Positions 36,185 through 45,261 of a DNA stretch of 57,813 bases are shown piece after piece (the first letter of the stretch is position 1; the number at the start of each line of letters is the position of its first letter). The stretch covers positions 1-57,813 of the forward strand of contig NZ_JAGTAR010000035.1 of assembly GCF_018156225.1 (NCBI RefSeq). The letters are read 5' to 3'. Under the pieces are notes generated by a model. It saw only the letters and a list, made by a program, of their open reading frames with translations. It was not told the DNA's origin and did no database searches. The position numbers and the translations under genes are program-made. Origin of the DNA: Carboxylicivirga sediminis (GTDB lineage Bacteria; Bacteroidota; Bacteroidia; Bacteroidales; Marinilabiliaceae).

Positions 36185-37189
36185 ATGGAATTTATTGAGC
36201 AACTTAAACAACGAGCAAGCGAAAACAAGAAACGAATTGTTTTACCTGAAGGGTTGGAAGAGCGCACATTGCGTGCAGCTAATACTATTTTAACCGAAGG
36301 TTTTGCTGATGTTATCCTTATTGGTAATCCTCAAAAGGTAAATGAAGCAGCTGCTGGTTTTGGTTTGGAAAATATTGATAAAGCTACAGTTGTTGACCCT
36401 GAAAACCATGATAAAATGGATGCTTACGCTGAAATGATGGTTGAGATAAGAAAAAGCAAAGGGATGACCAAAGACCAGGCGCTTGAGTTAATCAAAAATC
36501 CATTGTTTTTAGCTGTTATGATGATTAAAGCCGGAGATGCTGATGGTGAAGTAGCCGGAGCAGATAATGCAACCGGTGATGTGTTGCGCCCTGCTTTTCA
36601 GTATGTGAAAACAGCTCCTGGCATTAGCGTTGTTTCTGGTGCATTTATCATGATTTTAAAAGATAAAGAGTTTGGTGAGGATGGTATGATGGTGTTTGCC
36701 GACTGTGCTGTTCATCCAAACCCAACTGCTGAAGAATTGGCGGAAATTGCTGTAGCAACAGGTCGTACAACAAGAGCTATTGCTGGTTTTGAACCTAAAA
36801 TTGCCATGTTGAGCTTCTCAACCAAAGGCTCCGCTAAGCACGAGATGGTTGATAAAGTAGCTACTGCTACTGAATTGGCAAAGCAGATGGCTCCGGATTT
36901 AAAAATAGATGGTGAACTTCAATCAGATGCGGCAATTATTCCTGCTATTGGTCAAAAGAAAGCACCTGGGTCTGAGATAGCTGGTCAAGCCAATGTTTTG
37001 GTATTCCCAACTCTGGAAACAGGTAATATTGCTTACAAGCTTGTTCAGCGTATGGCTCACGCCGAAGCTATAGGACCTGTGTTACAGGGTATGGCTGCGC
37101 CAATTAACGATTTATCGCGTGGTTGTTCGGTGAGTGATATTGTAAACCTTGTTGCCATTACCGCAAATCAGGCTGCAGGAAACATGTAA
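36185..37189 (+). CDS. pta: Phosphate acetyltransferase
   Basis: Converts acetyl-CoA and phosphate to acetyl phosphate, the first step of the Pta-AckA acetate pathway that yields ATP. The protein has 334 residues, the short form without the N-terminal regulatory domains of enterobacterial Pta. The PTA_PTB domain is complete, with KRIVLPEGLEERTLRAA at the N-terminus, GADNATGDVLRPAFQ, FADCAVHPNPT, and FSTKGSAKHE in order. The ATG at 36185 fits both the family N-terminus and the promoter. It leads a cluster with a dehydrogenase-like gene, ackA, ptb and buk; a hairpin terminator directly follows it, so downstream expression may be reduced. Confidence 0.96.
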   Translation: MEFIEQLKQRASENKKRIVLPEGLEERTLRAANTILTEGFADVILIGNPQKVNEAAAGFGLENIDKATVVDPENHDKMDAYAEMMVEIRKSKGMTKDQALELIKNPLFLAVMMIKAGDADGEVAGADNATGDVLRPAFQYVKTAPGISVVSGAFIMILKDKEFGEDGMMVFADCAVHPNPTAEELAEIAVATGRTTRAIAGFEPKIAMLSFSTKGSAKHEMVDKVATATELAKQMAPDLKIDGELQSDAAIIPAIGQKKAPGSEIAGQANVLVFPTLETGNIAYKLVQRMAHAEAIGPVLQGMAAPINDLSRGCSVSDIVNLVAITANQAAGNM

Positions 37190-37194
37190 TAAGA

Positions 37195-37216
37195 AGGCCG
37201 GTTTTAACCGGCTTTT
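37195..37216 (+). terminator. Intrinsic terminator after pta
   Basis: A 7-bp GCCGGTT/AACCGGC stem (37197-37203 with 37206-37212), then T4 and a further T-rich stretch. It lies inside the pta-buk cluster and may attenuate read-through. Confidence 0.75.
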
Positions 37217-37273
37217 GTTTTTTGAGTGCAAGTACATAATATAAAAACCATTAGGAAATTAAAAAACGGATAG

Positions 37274-38257
37274 ATGGCTGAAATTCTTGTAGAACCTATT
37301 GAGCAATATGCATTAGGTCAGAAGAAAAAAGGGAAAACATTGTTTTCAAAAGTTGGCGTTGTAGGATGTGGTAAAGAAGGGCAAAATATTGCTCGCATCG
37401 CCAGCTGGCATGGAATGGAAGTTGTTTTTATTGAGTTGAACGAGGAAAAAATTACTTCAGCTCTTGACAACATCGGAAAAGAATTGGATAGCAGAATTGA
37501 AAACTGGGGCTTAACAGTTAGTGAAAAACGTGCTATCATGAGCCGTATCAAAGGATCGACAGATTTTAATGATTTGGCAGACTGTGATTTTGTAATTGAG
37601 GCAATCAGAGCTGACGAAAAAACAGGTGTTCGCAGTATTGATGCCCGTAAAGAAGTATTCAGAAAAGTAGAGGCAGTAGTAGCCCGCGATGCTATTATTG
37701 CTACCAATGCCACTACAATTGTTGTAACAGAGTTGGCATCTGAATTACAATTCCGCGAGAGATGTGCCAGCCTGCACTTCTTTGTGACATCACCTGAAGC
37801 ACGTATCATTGAAGTTGTAAAAGGTTTATATACTTCAGATGAGGTGTACGAGCGTGTTTGCACGTTTGTAAAGCTAATTAACCGCGATGTAATACCTGTT
37901 GAAGAATCAGCTGGTATTGTTAGTGTTCGATTATATGTCACCTTGCTTAATGAGGCTTGTGCTACCTTAATGGAAGGTGTGGCTACCATGCGCGATATTG
38001 ATAAAACCATGGAAATAGGTTTAGGTATGCGCTTAGGCCCTTTCAAAGCAGCCGATGTGATTGGTTTGGATAAAGTTGTTCGTTGGATGGAGAACTTGCA
38101 TGAGGAGTTTGGTAATCAGAAATTTGCACCTTCGCCATTGGTTCGTCGTTTGGTACGTGCCAAGCGTTTGGGTAGTCATGTAGGGGTAGGTTTTTATCGT
38201 TATGATCAGGAAGGAAACATCCTGGACGACGAAACGATATTAAGTAAGAAAGCCTAA
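37274..38257 (+). CDS. 3-hydroxyacyl-CoA dehydrogenase-like protein with altered active site
   Basis: A 327-residue member of the 3-hydroxyacyl-CoA/3-hydroxybutyryl-CoA dehydrogenase family (NAD-binding domain about 25-205, C-terminal helical domain about 207-305). In the nucleotide-binding loop GCGKEG replaces the common GAGxMG. Counting against the family, the His-Glu pair is retained (His168 in LHFF and Glu180), and Thr147 stands at the Ser position. The active-site Asn of the usual VNRL motif is Val218 (SVRLYV), and NP after HFF is Val-Thr. Normal members reduce acetoacetyl-CoA on the way to butyryl-CoA. Whether this protein still does so is uncertain. It sits between pta and ackA, so a link to acyl-CoA metabolism is likely. 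Confidence 0.8.
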   Translation: MAEILVEPIEQYALGQKKKGKTLFSKVGVVGCGKEGQNIARIASWHGMEVVFIELNEEKITSALDNIGKELDSRIENWGLTVSEKRAIMSRIKGSTDFNDLADCDFVIEAIRADEKTGVRSIDARKEVFRKVEAVVARDAIIATNATTIVVTELASELQFRERCASLHFFVTSPEARIIEVVKGLYTSDEVYERVCTFVKLINRDVIPVEESAGIVSVRLYVTLLNEACATLMEGVATMRDIDKTMEIGLGMRLGPFKAADVIGLDKVVRWMENLHEEFGNQKFAPSPLVRRLVRAKRLGSHVGVGFYRYDQEGNILDDETILSKKA

Positions 38258-38316
38258 TTAAGTAAAAACATTAACGAACAAGATGATGAGTACATCATCA
38301 AAAAGAAATTAGCAAA

Positions 38317-39534
38317 ATGAAAATTTTAGTATTGAACTGTGGTAGTTCATCTATTAAATATCAATTGTTCAACATGGCCGAAAGTGATTGGGGTGTGTTG
38401 GCAGCAGGTGTAGTTGAGAAAATTGGTCTGAAAGGATCTTTTCTGAAACACCAGAAGGAAGGTAATGAAAAGGTGTTGTTGGAAGGTGAAATCTTAGATC
38501 ACCAAACCGGTATAGACTATATCCTTGGCGTATTGGTGAGCGAGCGTCATGGGTGTATTAAATCACTTGAAGAGATTGATGCTGTAGGTCATCGTGTGGT
38601 TCACGGTGGTGAGGAGTTTAATTCAAGTGTATTCATTACCAATGATGTAGTGCGTAAAATGGAAGAGTGTATCGACCTTGCACCACTGCACAACCCACCA
38701 AACCTAAAGGGTATTGAGGCTATTACGCAACTATTGCCAAGTGTACCTCAGTGTGGTGTGTTTGATACGGCTTTCCATCAAACAATGCCTAAGGAGGCTT
38801 ATATGTATGCTATTCCTCAGTCATTGTATAAGAAGTACGGAATTCGTCGATATGGTTTCCATGGCACCAGTCACCGTTATGTATCAAAGCGTGCATGCGA
38901 AATTTTAGGTGTTGATTACAATACTCAAAAGATTATCTCATGTCACCTTGGTAATGGCGCCTCAATTTGTGCCATCAAAAATGGCGAGTCAGTGGATACC
39001 TCAATGGGATTCACACCGCTTGAGGGCTTAGTAATGGGAACTCGTGCAGGTGACCTTGACCTTGGGGCAGTTACATACATTATGGATAAAGAGTTAATTG
39101 GTACACGCTCTGCAAGTGTGCTGTTTAACAAGCATAGTGGAATGTTAGGCCTAACTGGTATCTCTTCGGATATGCGTGAGATTGAAAGCGCTGCTTCTGA
39201 AGGACATGATGGTGCTTTATTAGGACTGAAAATATACGATTACCGTATCAAGAAGTACATTGGCTCTTATGCTGCTGCTATGGGAGGTGTTGATGTGATT
39301 ATTTTCACCGGCGGAATTGGTGAAAATGGCGACAGTACCCGTGCCGGCATTTGCGAAGGATTGGAGTTTTTAGGTGTTGAAGTAGATCCAGCTAAAAACA
39401 AAGGTATGCGTGGTGAAGAGCAGGTGATTAGCCCGGATAATGCCAAGGTAAAAGTGATGGTGGTACCAACCAATGAAGAGTTGGTAATCGCTCAGGATAC
39501 CAAGGCTATTGTCGAAGAATTGGCTAACCGCTAA
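38317..39534 (+). CDS. ackA: Acetate kinase
   Basis: Transfers phosphate from acetyl phosphate to ADP, giving acetate and ATP, the second step after Pta. The 405-residue protein has the ASKHA fold, with the N-terminal LVLNCGSSSIKYQLF motif, the GHRVVHGGEEF signature, the substrate-loop FHGTSHRYVSKRA with the catalytic-site His, the HLGNGASICAI phosphate motif, GTRAGDLDLG, and FTGGIGENG near the end. It is a full-length, ordinary acetate kinase. It lies 59 bases after the dehydrogenase-like gene and 32 before ptb, so these three are probably co-transcribed. Confidence 0.97.
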   Translation: MKILVLNCGSSSIKYQLFNMAESDWGVLAAGVVEKIGLKGSFLKHQKEGNEKVLLEGEILDHQTGIDYILGVLVSERHGCIKSLEEIDAVGHRVVHGGEEFNSSVFITNDVVRKMEECIDLAPLHNPPNLKGIEAITQLLPSVPQCGVFDTAFHQTMPKEAYMYAIPQSLYKKYGIRRYGFHGTSHRYVSKRACEILGVDYNTQKIISCHLGNGASICAIKNGESVDTSMGFTPLEGLVMGTRAGDLDLGAVTYIMDKELIGTRSASVLFNKHSGMLGLTGISSDMREIESAASEGHDGALLGLKIYDYRIKKYIGSYAAAMGGVDVIIFTGGIGENGDSTRAGICEGLEFLGVEVDPAKNKGMRGEEQVISPDNAKVKVMVVPTNEELVIAQDTKAIVEELANR

Positions 39535-39566
39535 CAGGTTGACTAAATCTTTAGATCCAATATAAA

Positions 39567-40463
39567 ATGTTTAAATCCTTATCAGATCTTCAAAAGCTTA
39601 TTGAAAAAAATAAGGTTAAGAAGAAGCTAGCTCTTGCAGTTTCGCAAGATTCACACTCTTTAGAGGCTGTGCATGCAGCCTTTAAGGCAGGTATTATCGA
39701 GCCCATATTAATCGGTTCCCGTCCTGATACCGAGCGTATCATTGAGGAGAAAGGTTTTGATTTTAATGGTGCTACATTTATTCATGAACCAGATGATGTA
39801 AAATCAGTGGAATTGGCCGTGCGTATGGTGCACGATCATAAGGCAGATATCTTGATGAAAGGTAAAGTGGCTACTCCTGTGCTATTAAAAGGAGTGCTTA
39901 ACAAGGAGTGGGGATTGCGTACAGGTAGTTTACTGTCGCATTTTGCACTGTTTGAGGTAGATACCTATCATAAGTTAATTGCTGTAACCGATGTTGCGAT
40001 GAATATTGCTCCTAACTTAAAGGATAAGATAGGCATCGTTAATAACTCAGTGGGTTATATGAATAAAATGGGTATTGCCAAACCTAAGGTGGCAGTACTT
40101 GGCGCGATTGAGATGGTGAATGAAAGTATGCAGGCAACCCTGGATGCCGCTTTGCTGTCAAAAATGAATCAGCGCGACCAGATCAAAAACTGTATCATCG
40201 ATGGTCCATTGGCCTTTGACAATGCGGTAAGCTTTGAAAGTGCCAAGCACAAAGGCATTAAAAGCGAGGTTGCGGGAGATACAGATTTGTTGTTAATGCC
40301 TGACATTGAGGTAGGTAATGTGCTGTATAAAACATTGGTATTCTTTGCAAAAGCTAAGGTGGCCTCTGTAATACTTGGAGCATCGGCTCCAATTGTACTT
40401 ACTTCGCGAAGTGATTCTGAAGAGTCTAAATACAATAGTATACTATTAGCCGCAATGGGCTAA
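39567..40463 (+). CDS. ptb: Phosphate butyryltransferase
   Basis: Interconverts butyryl-CoA and butyryl phosphate. The protein has 298 residues and the PTA_PTB fold, but is clearly distinct from the pta product: ALAVSQDSHSLEAV, ADILMKGKVATPVLLKGVLN, TDVAMNIAPNLKDK and a DGPLAFDNAVSFESAKHKG motif match the Ptb branch. The MaoC-like hydratase domain found in some long bifunctional members is absent. The chain-length preference cannot be read from sequence; branched or propionyl substrates are possible. It is 32 bases after ackA and is followed by a hairpin and then buk. Confidence 0.92.
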   Translation: MFKSLSDLQKLIEKNKVKKKLALAVSQDSHSLEAVHAAFKAGIIEPILIGSRPDTERIIEEKGFDFNGATFIHEPDDVKSVELAVRMVHDHKADILMKGKVATPVLLKGVLNKEWGLRTGSLLSHFALFEVDTYHKLIAVTDVAMNIAPNLKDKIGIVNNSVGYMNKMGIAKPKVAVLGAIEMVNESMQATLDAALLSKMNQRDQIKNCIIDGPLAFDNAVSFESAKHKGIKSEVAGDTDLLLMPDIEVGNVLYKTLVFFAKAKVASVILGASAPIVLTSRSDSEESKYNSILLAAMG

Positions 40464-40467
40464 TGGA

Positions 40468-40500
40468 AAGCACCCGGTCTGCTCCTCAGGCCGGGTGTTT
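40468..40500 (+). terminator. Terminator-like hairpin between ptb and buk
   Basis: A stem CACCCGG/CCGGGTG (40471-40477 with 40491-40497) followed by only three T. A partial terminator is likely, with buk also having its own promoter motif. Confidence 0.6.
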
Positions 40501-40516
40501 ATAAAATATACGTTAA

Positions 40517-40524
40517 TAATTTTG
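40517..40524 (+). promoter_or_regulatory. Predicted -7 promoter element of buk
   Basis: TAATTTTG, an exact TAnnTTTG match, 31 bases before the buk ATG and just after the ptb hairpin. Confidence 0.5.
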
Positions 40525-40554
40525 TGAAAAATCCCAATTAGTAAAAAGCAAACT

Positions 40555-41631
40555 ATGGACAAGAAGAAAATCCTTGTTATTAATCCAGGTTCCACATCAA
40601 CTAAAATTGCAGTGTATTGTGGAGATAAGTCTGTTTTTCTAAAAACATTAAGACATTCGGCTGAAGAAATTGGTCAGTTTGAAGATATTGCTTCTCAGTT
40701 TGAGTTCAGAAAAGAAACAATTGTGAAAGAGCTTTTAGAGGCAGATATTGAAATTGATGATTTTGATGCCATTGTAGGTCGTGGTGGAATGGTTAAGCCA
40801 ATTGCATCAGGTGTGTATGAAGTGAATGAAGCATTGAAAGCTGACCTGAGAAAAGGTGTGTTAGGACAACATGCCAGTAACCTAGGAGGCTTAATTGCTG
40901 ATGATTTAGCCAAGAATATTGAAGGCGCTCGCGCATTTATTGCCGATCCGGTTGTGGTGGATGAGTTGCAGGATGTTGCACGTGTAACGGGTCACCCTGA
41001 AATGCCACGCCGCTCAATCTTCCATGCCTTAAACCAAAAGGCGGTAGCTAAGCGCTTTGCAAAAGAGATTGAAAAGAAATACGAAGACATCAATGTGATT
41101 GTAGCACACCTGGGAGGTGGTATCTCTGTTGGTGCTCACCTTCGTGGGAAAGTTGTAGATGTAAACAATGCATTGGACGGATACGGACCTTTCTCGCCAG
41201 AAAGAGCAGGAACACTGCCAACAGGTGCATTGATTGATGCATGTTACAGTGGTAAATATTCGTATGAGGAAATGCGCAAGATTGTGAATGGTAAAGGTGG
41301 CTTGGTTGCTCACTTGGGTACTAACCAGGCGCATGAAGTAGAAAAGAAAGCCGCAGAAGGGGAGCCTCACTATAAGCTGATTCACTCGGCTATGTCATAC
41401 CAAATTGGTAAAACAATTGGTGGTTGCGCTGCAGTGTTGAAAGGAGATGTTGATGGCATTATTGTTACCGGTGGTATTGCTTACGATAAGCTGGTGATTG
41501 AATACCTGAAGGATATGGTTGGCTGGATAGCTCCGGTAAAAGTTTATCCTGGTGAGGATGAGATGCAGGCATTGGCTGAAAATGGCTGGGCTGTATTAAA
41601 CGGAGAAGTAGAATGTAAAACATACGAATAG
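40555..41631 (+). CDS. buk: Butyrate kinase
   Basis: Transfers phosphate from butyryl phosphate to ADP, giving butyrate and ATP, completing the Ptb-Buk route. The 358-residue ASKHA-fold protein has the usual length. It has the N-terminal INPGSTSTKIAVY motif, GRGGMVKPIASGVYEVNE, SIFHALNQKAVAKRFA, VAHLGGGISVGAHLRG, the GPFSPERAGTLPTG loop and TGGIAYDK near the end, all hallmarks of butyrate kinase. Some members favour branched-chain acids. The gene has its own promoter motif and a strong terminator. Confidence 0.95.
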   Translation: MDKKKILVINPGSTSTKIAVYCGDKSVFLKTLRHSAEEIGQFEDIASQFEFRKETIVKELLEADIEIDDFDAIVGRGGMVKPIASGVYEVNEALKADLRKGVLGQHASNLGGLIADDLAKNIEGARAFIADPVVVDELQDVARVTGHPEMPRRSIFHALNQKAVAKRFAKEIEKKYEDINVIVAHLGGGISVGAHLRGKVVDVNNALDGYGPFSPERAGTLPTGALIDACYSGKYSYEEMRKIVNGKGGLVAHLGTNQAHEVEKKAAEGEPHYKLIHSAMSYQIGKTIGGCAAVLKGDVDGIIVTGGIAYDKLVIEYLKDMVGWIAPVKVYPGEDEMQALAENGWAVLNGEVECKTYE

Positions 41632-41652
41632 TACATTCTTTACGATATAATC

Positions 41653-41683
41653 AATCCCGTTCTGGCAGAACGGGATTTTTTTT
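41653..41683 (+). terminator. Intrinsic terminator of buk
   Basis: A 10- to 12-bp stem beginning AATCCCGTTC (41653-41662), paired with GAACGGGATT, and a T8 run. Confidence 0.88.
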
Positions 41684-41708
41684 ATCTTCACCGTTCGTAA
41701 TATTGTCT

Positions 41709-42992
41709 ATGGGAGAATTAAGTGCGTATTATCTGGTAATAGGAGCAGCCGTCATCATTATTGTATCGTATTTGTACAACATATTGGCTCAAAAAACCAA
41801 CATACCCAGTGTCATCTTACTGATTGTATCGGGGTACCTGGCAAAAGAGTTTTTGGGTTTTGAGTTTAACGAAGATGAATGGTTCTTACCGCTCGAAGTA
41901 TTGGGGATAGTTGGATTAATACTGATTGTGCTGGAGGCGGCTCTGGATTTGGAACTAAGGCGGAAAAAGCTGCGGTTGATTGGCTTATCGGGTCTTATAG
42001 CCACTTTGTCTTTATTCTTTAATACCTTCTTTCTGGCCTTTGGTATCAGGTATTTTATAGGTAATCTTGACATGCTGACAGCTGTGATTTATGCAATTCC
42101 ATTGGCTATAACCAGCAGTGCTATTGTTATTCCGAGTGTAACCCGCCTGGAGCGAGCCAAGCGGGAATTTTTGATTTATGAGAGTACCATATCCGATATT
42201 TTGGGCATCATGTTTTTTTATCTGCTTGTGGAAAATCTGGATACGAATGGCGCTACGGAGGTAGGGTTTAATGTGATTACAACAATAGGAGGCACCTTAA
42301 TTTTAAGTGTTGTTCTTTCGTATGCCATGATAATTGCATTTCAGCGGATTAAATCAGATGTAAAGCTATTTCTGTTTTTTGCAGTGCTCATTCTGTTTTA
42401 TGCCATTGGTAAGCTTTTCCACTTGTCGTCGCTTCTGATGATTCTCGTATTTGGCTTAGTACTGGAGAACCGTATGTTATTTTTCAGCGGCTTTTTACGT
42501 AAGTACCTGTACGAAGAAAATGTGAAACGTGTGCTTGTCGATTTTAAGCTGCTCACGCGTGAGAGTTCTTTTGTGGTTCGTACATTTTTCTTCTTCATTT
42601 TAGGGATGTCAATCACGTTGGCTGGTGTTTTTGTGCCAGATATATTGCTGCTTACACTGTATTTTATAGTCGGGATGTTTGCTTTTCGATGGCTGGTTTT
42701 TAAGCTCATTTTTAAACGTGATTACTTTCCTCAGTTTTTGATTGCACCACGGGGACTTATATCTATATTATTGTTTTTTGCTATACCCAAAGAGTTTAGA
42801 ATTAACGAGTTTGAATTAGGTATTTTATTATTGTCCATAGTAGTCACAAGTCTTTTTATGGCATGGGCTTTGGTACTTAATGGCATAGGCAGATATGGCC
42901 GAATGAAACGTTATATATCCATTTTACACGCTGTGCAAAAAGGCAGGGGAATGATTAACAGAAAAACTAAGGATAGAGAGAATGCTGCTTAG
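41709..42992 (+). CDS. Cation:proton antiporter (CPA family)
   Basis: A 427-residue inner-membrane antiporter of the CPA/NhaP-like family, with about 12 membrane helices. The start ATG at 41709 is preferred over the TTG six bases upstream. The family core shows ILLIVSGYLAKEF in the first repeat, IPLAITSSAIVIPSV and the acidic ion-binding region ESTISDILGIMFF (Ser-Asp pair) in helix 5, and a re-entrant PRGLISILLFFAIP segment near residue 350. The ends are short and no TrkA domain is present. Na+ or K+ versus H+ cannot be decided. It follows the buk terminator, with a gap of 77 bases. Confidence 0.88.
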   Translation: MGELSAYYLVIGAAVIIIVSYLYNILAQKTNIPSVILLIVSGYLAKEFLGFEFNEDEWFLPLEVLGIVGLILIVLEAALDLELRRKKLRLIGLSGLIATLSLFFNTFFLAFGIRYFIGNLDMLTAVIYAIPLAITSSAIVIPSVTRLERAKREFLIYESTISDILGIMFFYLLVENLDTNGATEVGFNVITTIGGTLILSVVLSYAMIIAFQRIKSDVKLFLFFAVLILFYAIGKLFHLSSLLMILVFGLVLENRMLFFSGFLRKYLYEENVKRVLVDFKLLTRESSFVVRTFFFFILGMSITLAGVFVPDILLLTLYFIVGMFAFRWLVFKLIFKRDYFPQFLIAPRGLISILLFFAIPKEFRINEFELGILLLSIVVTSLFMAWALVLNGIGRYGRMKRYISILHAVQKGRGMINRKTKDRENAA

Positions 42993-43051
42993 AGCAGGGA
43001 TAGGTACAATAATTTGTGTAACTTTTGGCAATTGTTTTTGTAAGAAACACT

Positions 43052-45217
43052 ATGGTTAAACAACTATTAATAATCGTTTTTGGGGTAATCTCCGTAAATG
43101 TTTGGTCGCAAATTTCACATGGTGGTCAACCCATGTTGCTAAACGAGGTGGTAGAGCCAATTAGTTTAATGCCTGCAAGGACAGCTATGGCTTCTCAGGT
43201 TCAATCAAGAGAACAGGGCAAGTTGCCGTTGCGATTTGCAGAAGCTATTTACACTAATTTTACGCCTCAGAATAGTGGCGAATGGGAAGCGGATGCTAAT
43301 GGCTACAAGGTTTGGCGTCTGGCTATTAAGTCAGAAGGAGCCAAAAGTCTTAATTTGATTTTCGACAAGTTTTGTTTATCTGATGATGATAAGTTATTCG
43401 TATATAATCCACAGAGAAGTCATGTTTTAGGAGCTTTCACAAAAGAAAATAATAAACCATCGAAAATATTTGCAGTGGCTCCCGTTGCAGGCGATGAGCT
43501 AATAGTGGAGTTGCAAACAAAGAAGACAGTTGATTTTCCTTTTGAGCTTGAGGTAAGTGCAGTTAATCACGATTTTTTAGGTGTACATAATTACCTTAAA
43601 AGAAAAAGTGATTTTGGCGATTCAGGACTGTGTAATATTAATGCTTCCTGTGAAAGTATTTGTTCGGATGAAATAAGACGATCGGTGTGTAAAATTATCA
43701 GCGATGGCGTATACCTGTGTTCTGGAACCATGCTTAATAGCTCTGTCGAAGAAGGAAATCCATTATTTTTAACAGCAGGTCACTGCACCACCAATACATC
43801 TGGAGTGCCTTTTGACTATACGGCCCAAACAATTATTTTCTTTTTTAATTATGAGTCATATAGTTGCGATCCTGTTATTAATGGTGTTGATGCTCAAACC
43901 GTATCGGGAGCCGAATTAATAGCCTACGTTGAAAACATGGATTTTGCCCTTTTACAAATGGGAGAAACACCTAAAGATAACTATCGCCCCTACCTGGCAG
44001 GCTGGACAAGAGCTGAAACCATTGATAATGCTGTATTTTCGGTACATCATCCCCAAGGTGATGTGAAAAAAATTGCCGTCTCGGCGGCAGCACCAGTAAA
44101 TGCGTCCTATAATGCGAAATCATATGGAGGCGTGTCATTTCTTGAGAATATTCACTGGCAGATAGCCCTTTGGGATAGAGGTGTAACAGAAGGTGGTTCA
44201 TCAGGTTCCGGATTGTTTACCGAAGACCAGCTTTTTATTGGTAATCTTTCAGGAGGAGAGGCGTTCTGCGGAAACCCTTATAATGATTATTACGTCCGTT
44301 TTAATCAGGCATGGAACTATAATAGTGAAAAAAACAAAAGTTTGGTGCAATGGCTGTCGCCCGATGATATAAACAGAACACAAATGAATGGGCGGGAGCT
44401 ATCCAGCTACAAACGCGTTTCTCATTTAAATACAGAGCGTACAGCAAATGTTCTGTACGATAATAGGTTTACAGGAAGTTGGTCGGGGCATAACGAACGT
44501 GGTTACACGGCCTATGCCAGTTCATTTTATGATGTTGAAAGTGCAACGGTAAGTGGTGTTTATCTTGTTCCCGCTAAAGTCGAAAGTTCAAGCCAGACTA
44601 TTAATGTAACCATTTGGGATAATGATAATGGCAAGCCGGGTGATGTATTGTGGAGTCGAGAAAATATTCAGTTAAACAGCTTGTATGAAAATAGTGAGGC
44701 ATTGATAGAATTGGCTGTTCCGCTGGAGCTTAATAATGCATTTTTTGCTGGGGTTGAGCTCTCTTATCCTGCCAGTGTTGATACTTTTGGCATCTATATG
44801 AGTGATTTATCTGCAGAGGAGGGGCTTAATCGTGCCTATATTAGGCAGTCAGATGGTCAGTGGGTTGCTTTTAGCGATGTTCACTCGTCTGGAAAAAAAG
44901 CCAGCTATTGGGTTGATGTTTTAGCGGCAGATCCAGTATTTGTAAGTATTGGAGATAAACCGACATCTATAAAAAGAAACTATGTGAATATTCTTAATCA
45001 TCCCATTAAAAACAGAACCATACAATTTAATTCAGATGTAAGGGATTTAAGTACTGTCGAAGTTTATGCACTTAATGGGCAGATTGTTAAGACTTACGTT
45101 ATTCAGAATCCTGTAAAGGATGCTTTCTCAGTGCACGGTATACCTCAGGGTGTTTATCTTTTGAAATTTAGTTCTTCCACCGAAGTATTTGTCAAAAAAG
45201 TGCTGATTGTGGACTAA
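43052..45217 (+). CDS. Secreted trypsin-fold serine protease with type A T9SS sorting domain
   Basis: A 721-residue extracellular protease resembling lysyl endopeptidases. The ATG at 43052 begins a signal peptide (about 1-20, ending VWSQ) and is preferred over a TTG upstream. A prepropeptide-like region (about 25-195) precedes the catalytic domain. The triad is His244 (LTAGHCTT), Asp297 (ENMDFALLQ) and Ser384 (EGGSSGSGLF), with several Cys (for example GLCNINASCESICSDE) for disulfides. A beta-sandwich region follows (about 460-640). The last 70 residues form a type A sorting domain with VEVYALNGQIV and GIPQGVYLLKF, so export is through the type IX system. P1 specificity for Lys is plausible but unproven. 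Confidence 0.88.
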   Translation: MVKQLLIIVFGVISVNVWSQISHGGQPMLLNEVVEPISLMPARTAMASQVQSREQGKLPLRFAEAIYTNFTPQNSGEWEADANGYKVWRLAIKSEGAKSLNLIFDKFCLSDDDKLFVYNPQRSHVLGAFTKENNKPSKIFAVAPVAGDELIVELQTKKTVDFPFELEVSAVNHDFLGVHNYLKRKSDFGDSGLCNINASCESICSDEIRRSVCKIISDGVYLCSGTMLNSSVEEGNPLFLTAGHCTTNTSGVPFDYTAQTIIFFFNYESYSCDPVINGVDAQTVSGAELIAYVENMDFALLQMGETPKDNYRPYLAGWTRAETIDNAVFSVHHPQGDVKKIAVSAAAPVNASYNAKSYGGVSFLENIHWQIALWDRGVTEGGSSGSGLFTEDQLFIGNLSGGEAFCGNPYNDYYVRFNQAWNYNSEKNKSLVQWLSPDDINRTQMNGRELSSYKRVSHLNTERTANVLYDNRFTGSWSGHNERGYTAYASSFYDVESATVSGVYLVPAKVESSSQTINVTIWDNDNGKPGDVLWSRENIQLNSLYENSEALIELAVPLELNNAFFAGVELSYPASVDTFGIYMSDLSAEEGLNRAYIRQSDGQWVAFSDVHSSGKKASYWVDVLAADPVFVSIGDKPTSIKRNYVNILNHPIKNRTIQFNSDVRDLSTVEVYALNGQIVKTYVIQNPVKDAFSVHGIPQGVYLLKFSSSTEVFVKKVLIVD

Positions 45218-45261
45218 GCAGAGTTCAGAGTATCATATTTAACTCCGAACTCATGGTTGAT

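Noticed and set aside
37318-38046. 242-residue open frame antisense to the dehydrogenase-like gene
   Set aside because: It lies wholly opposite a well-supported family gene and its translation is Ser/Thr-rich without domains, as expected of an antisense shadow.
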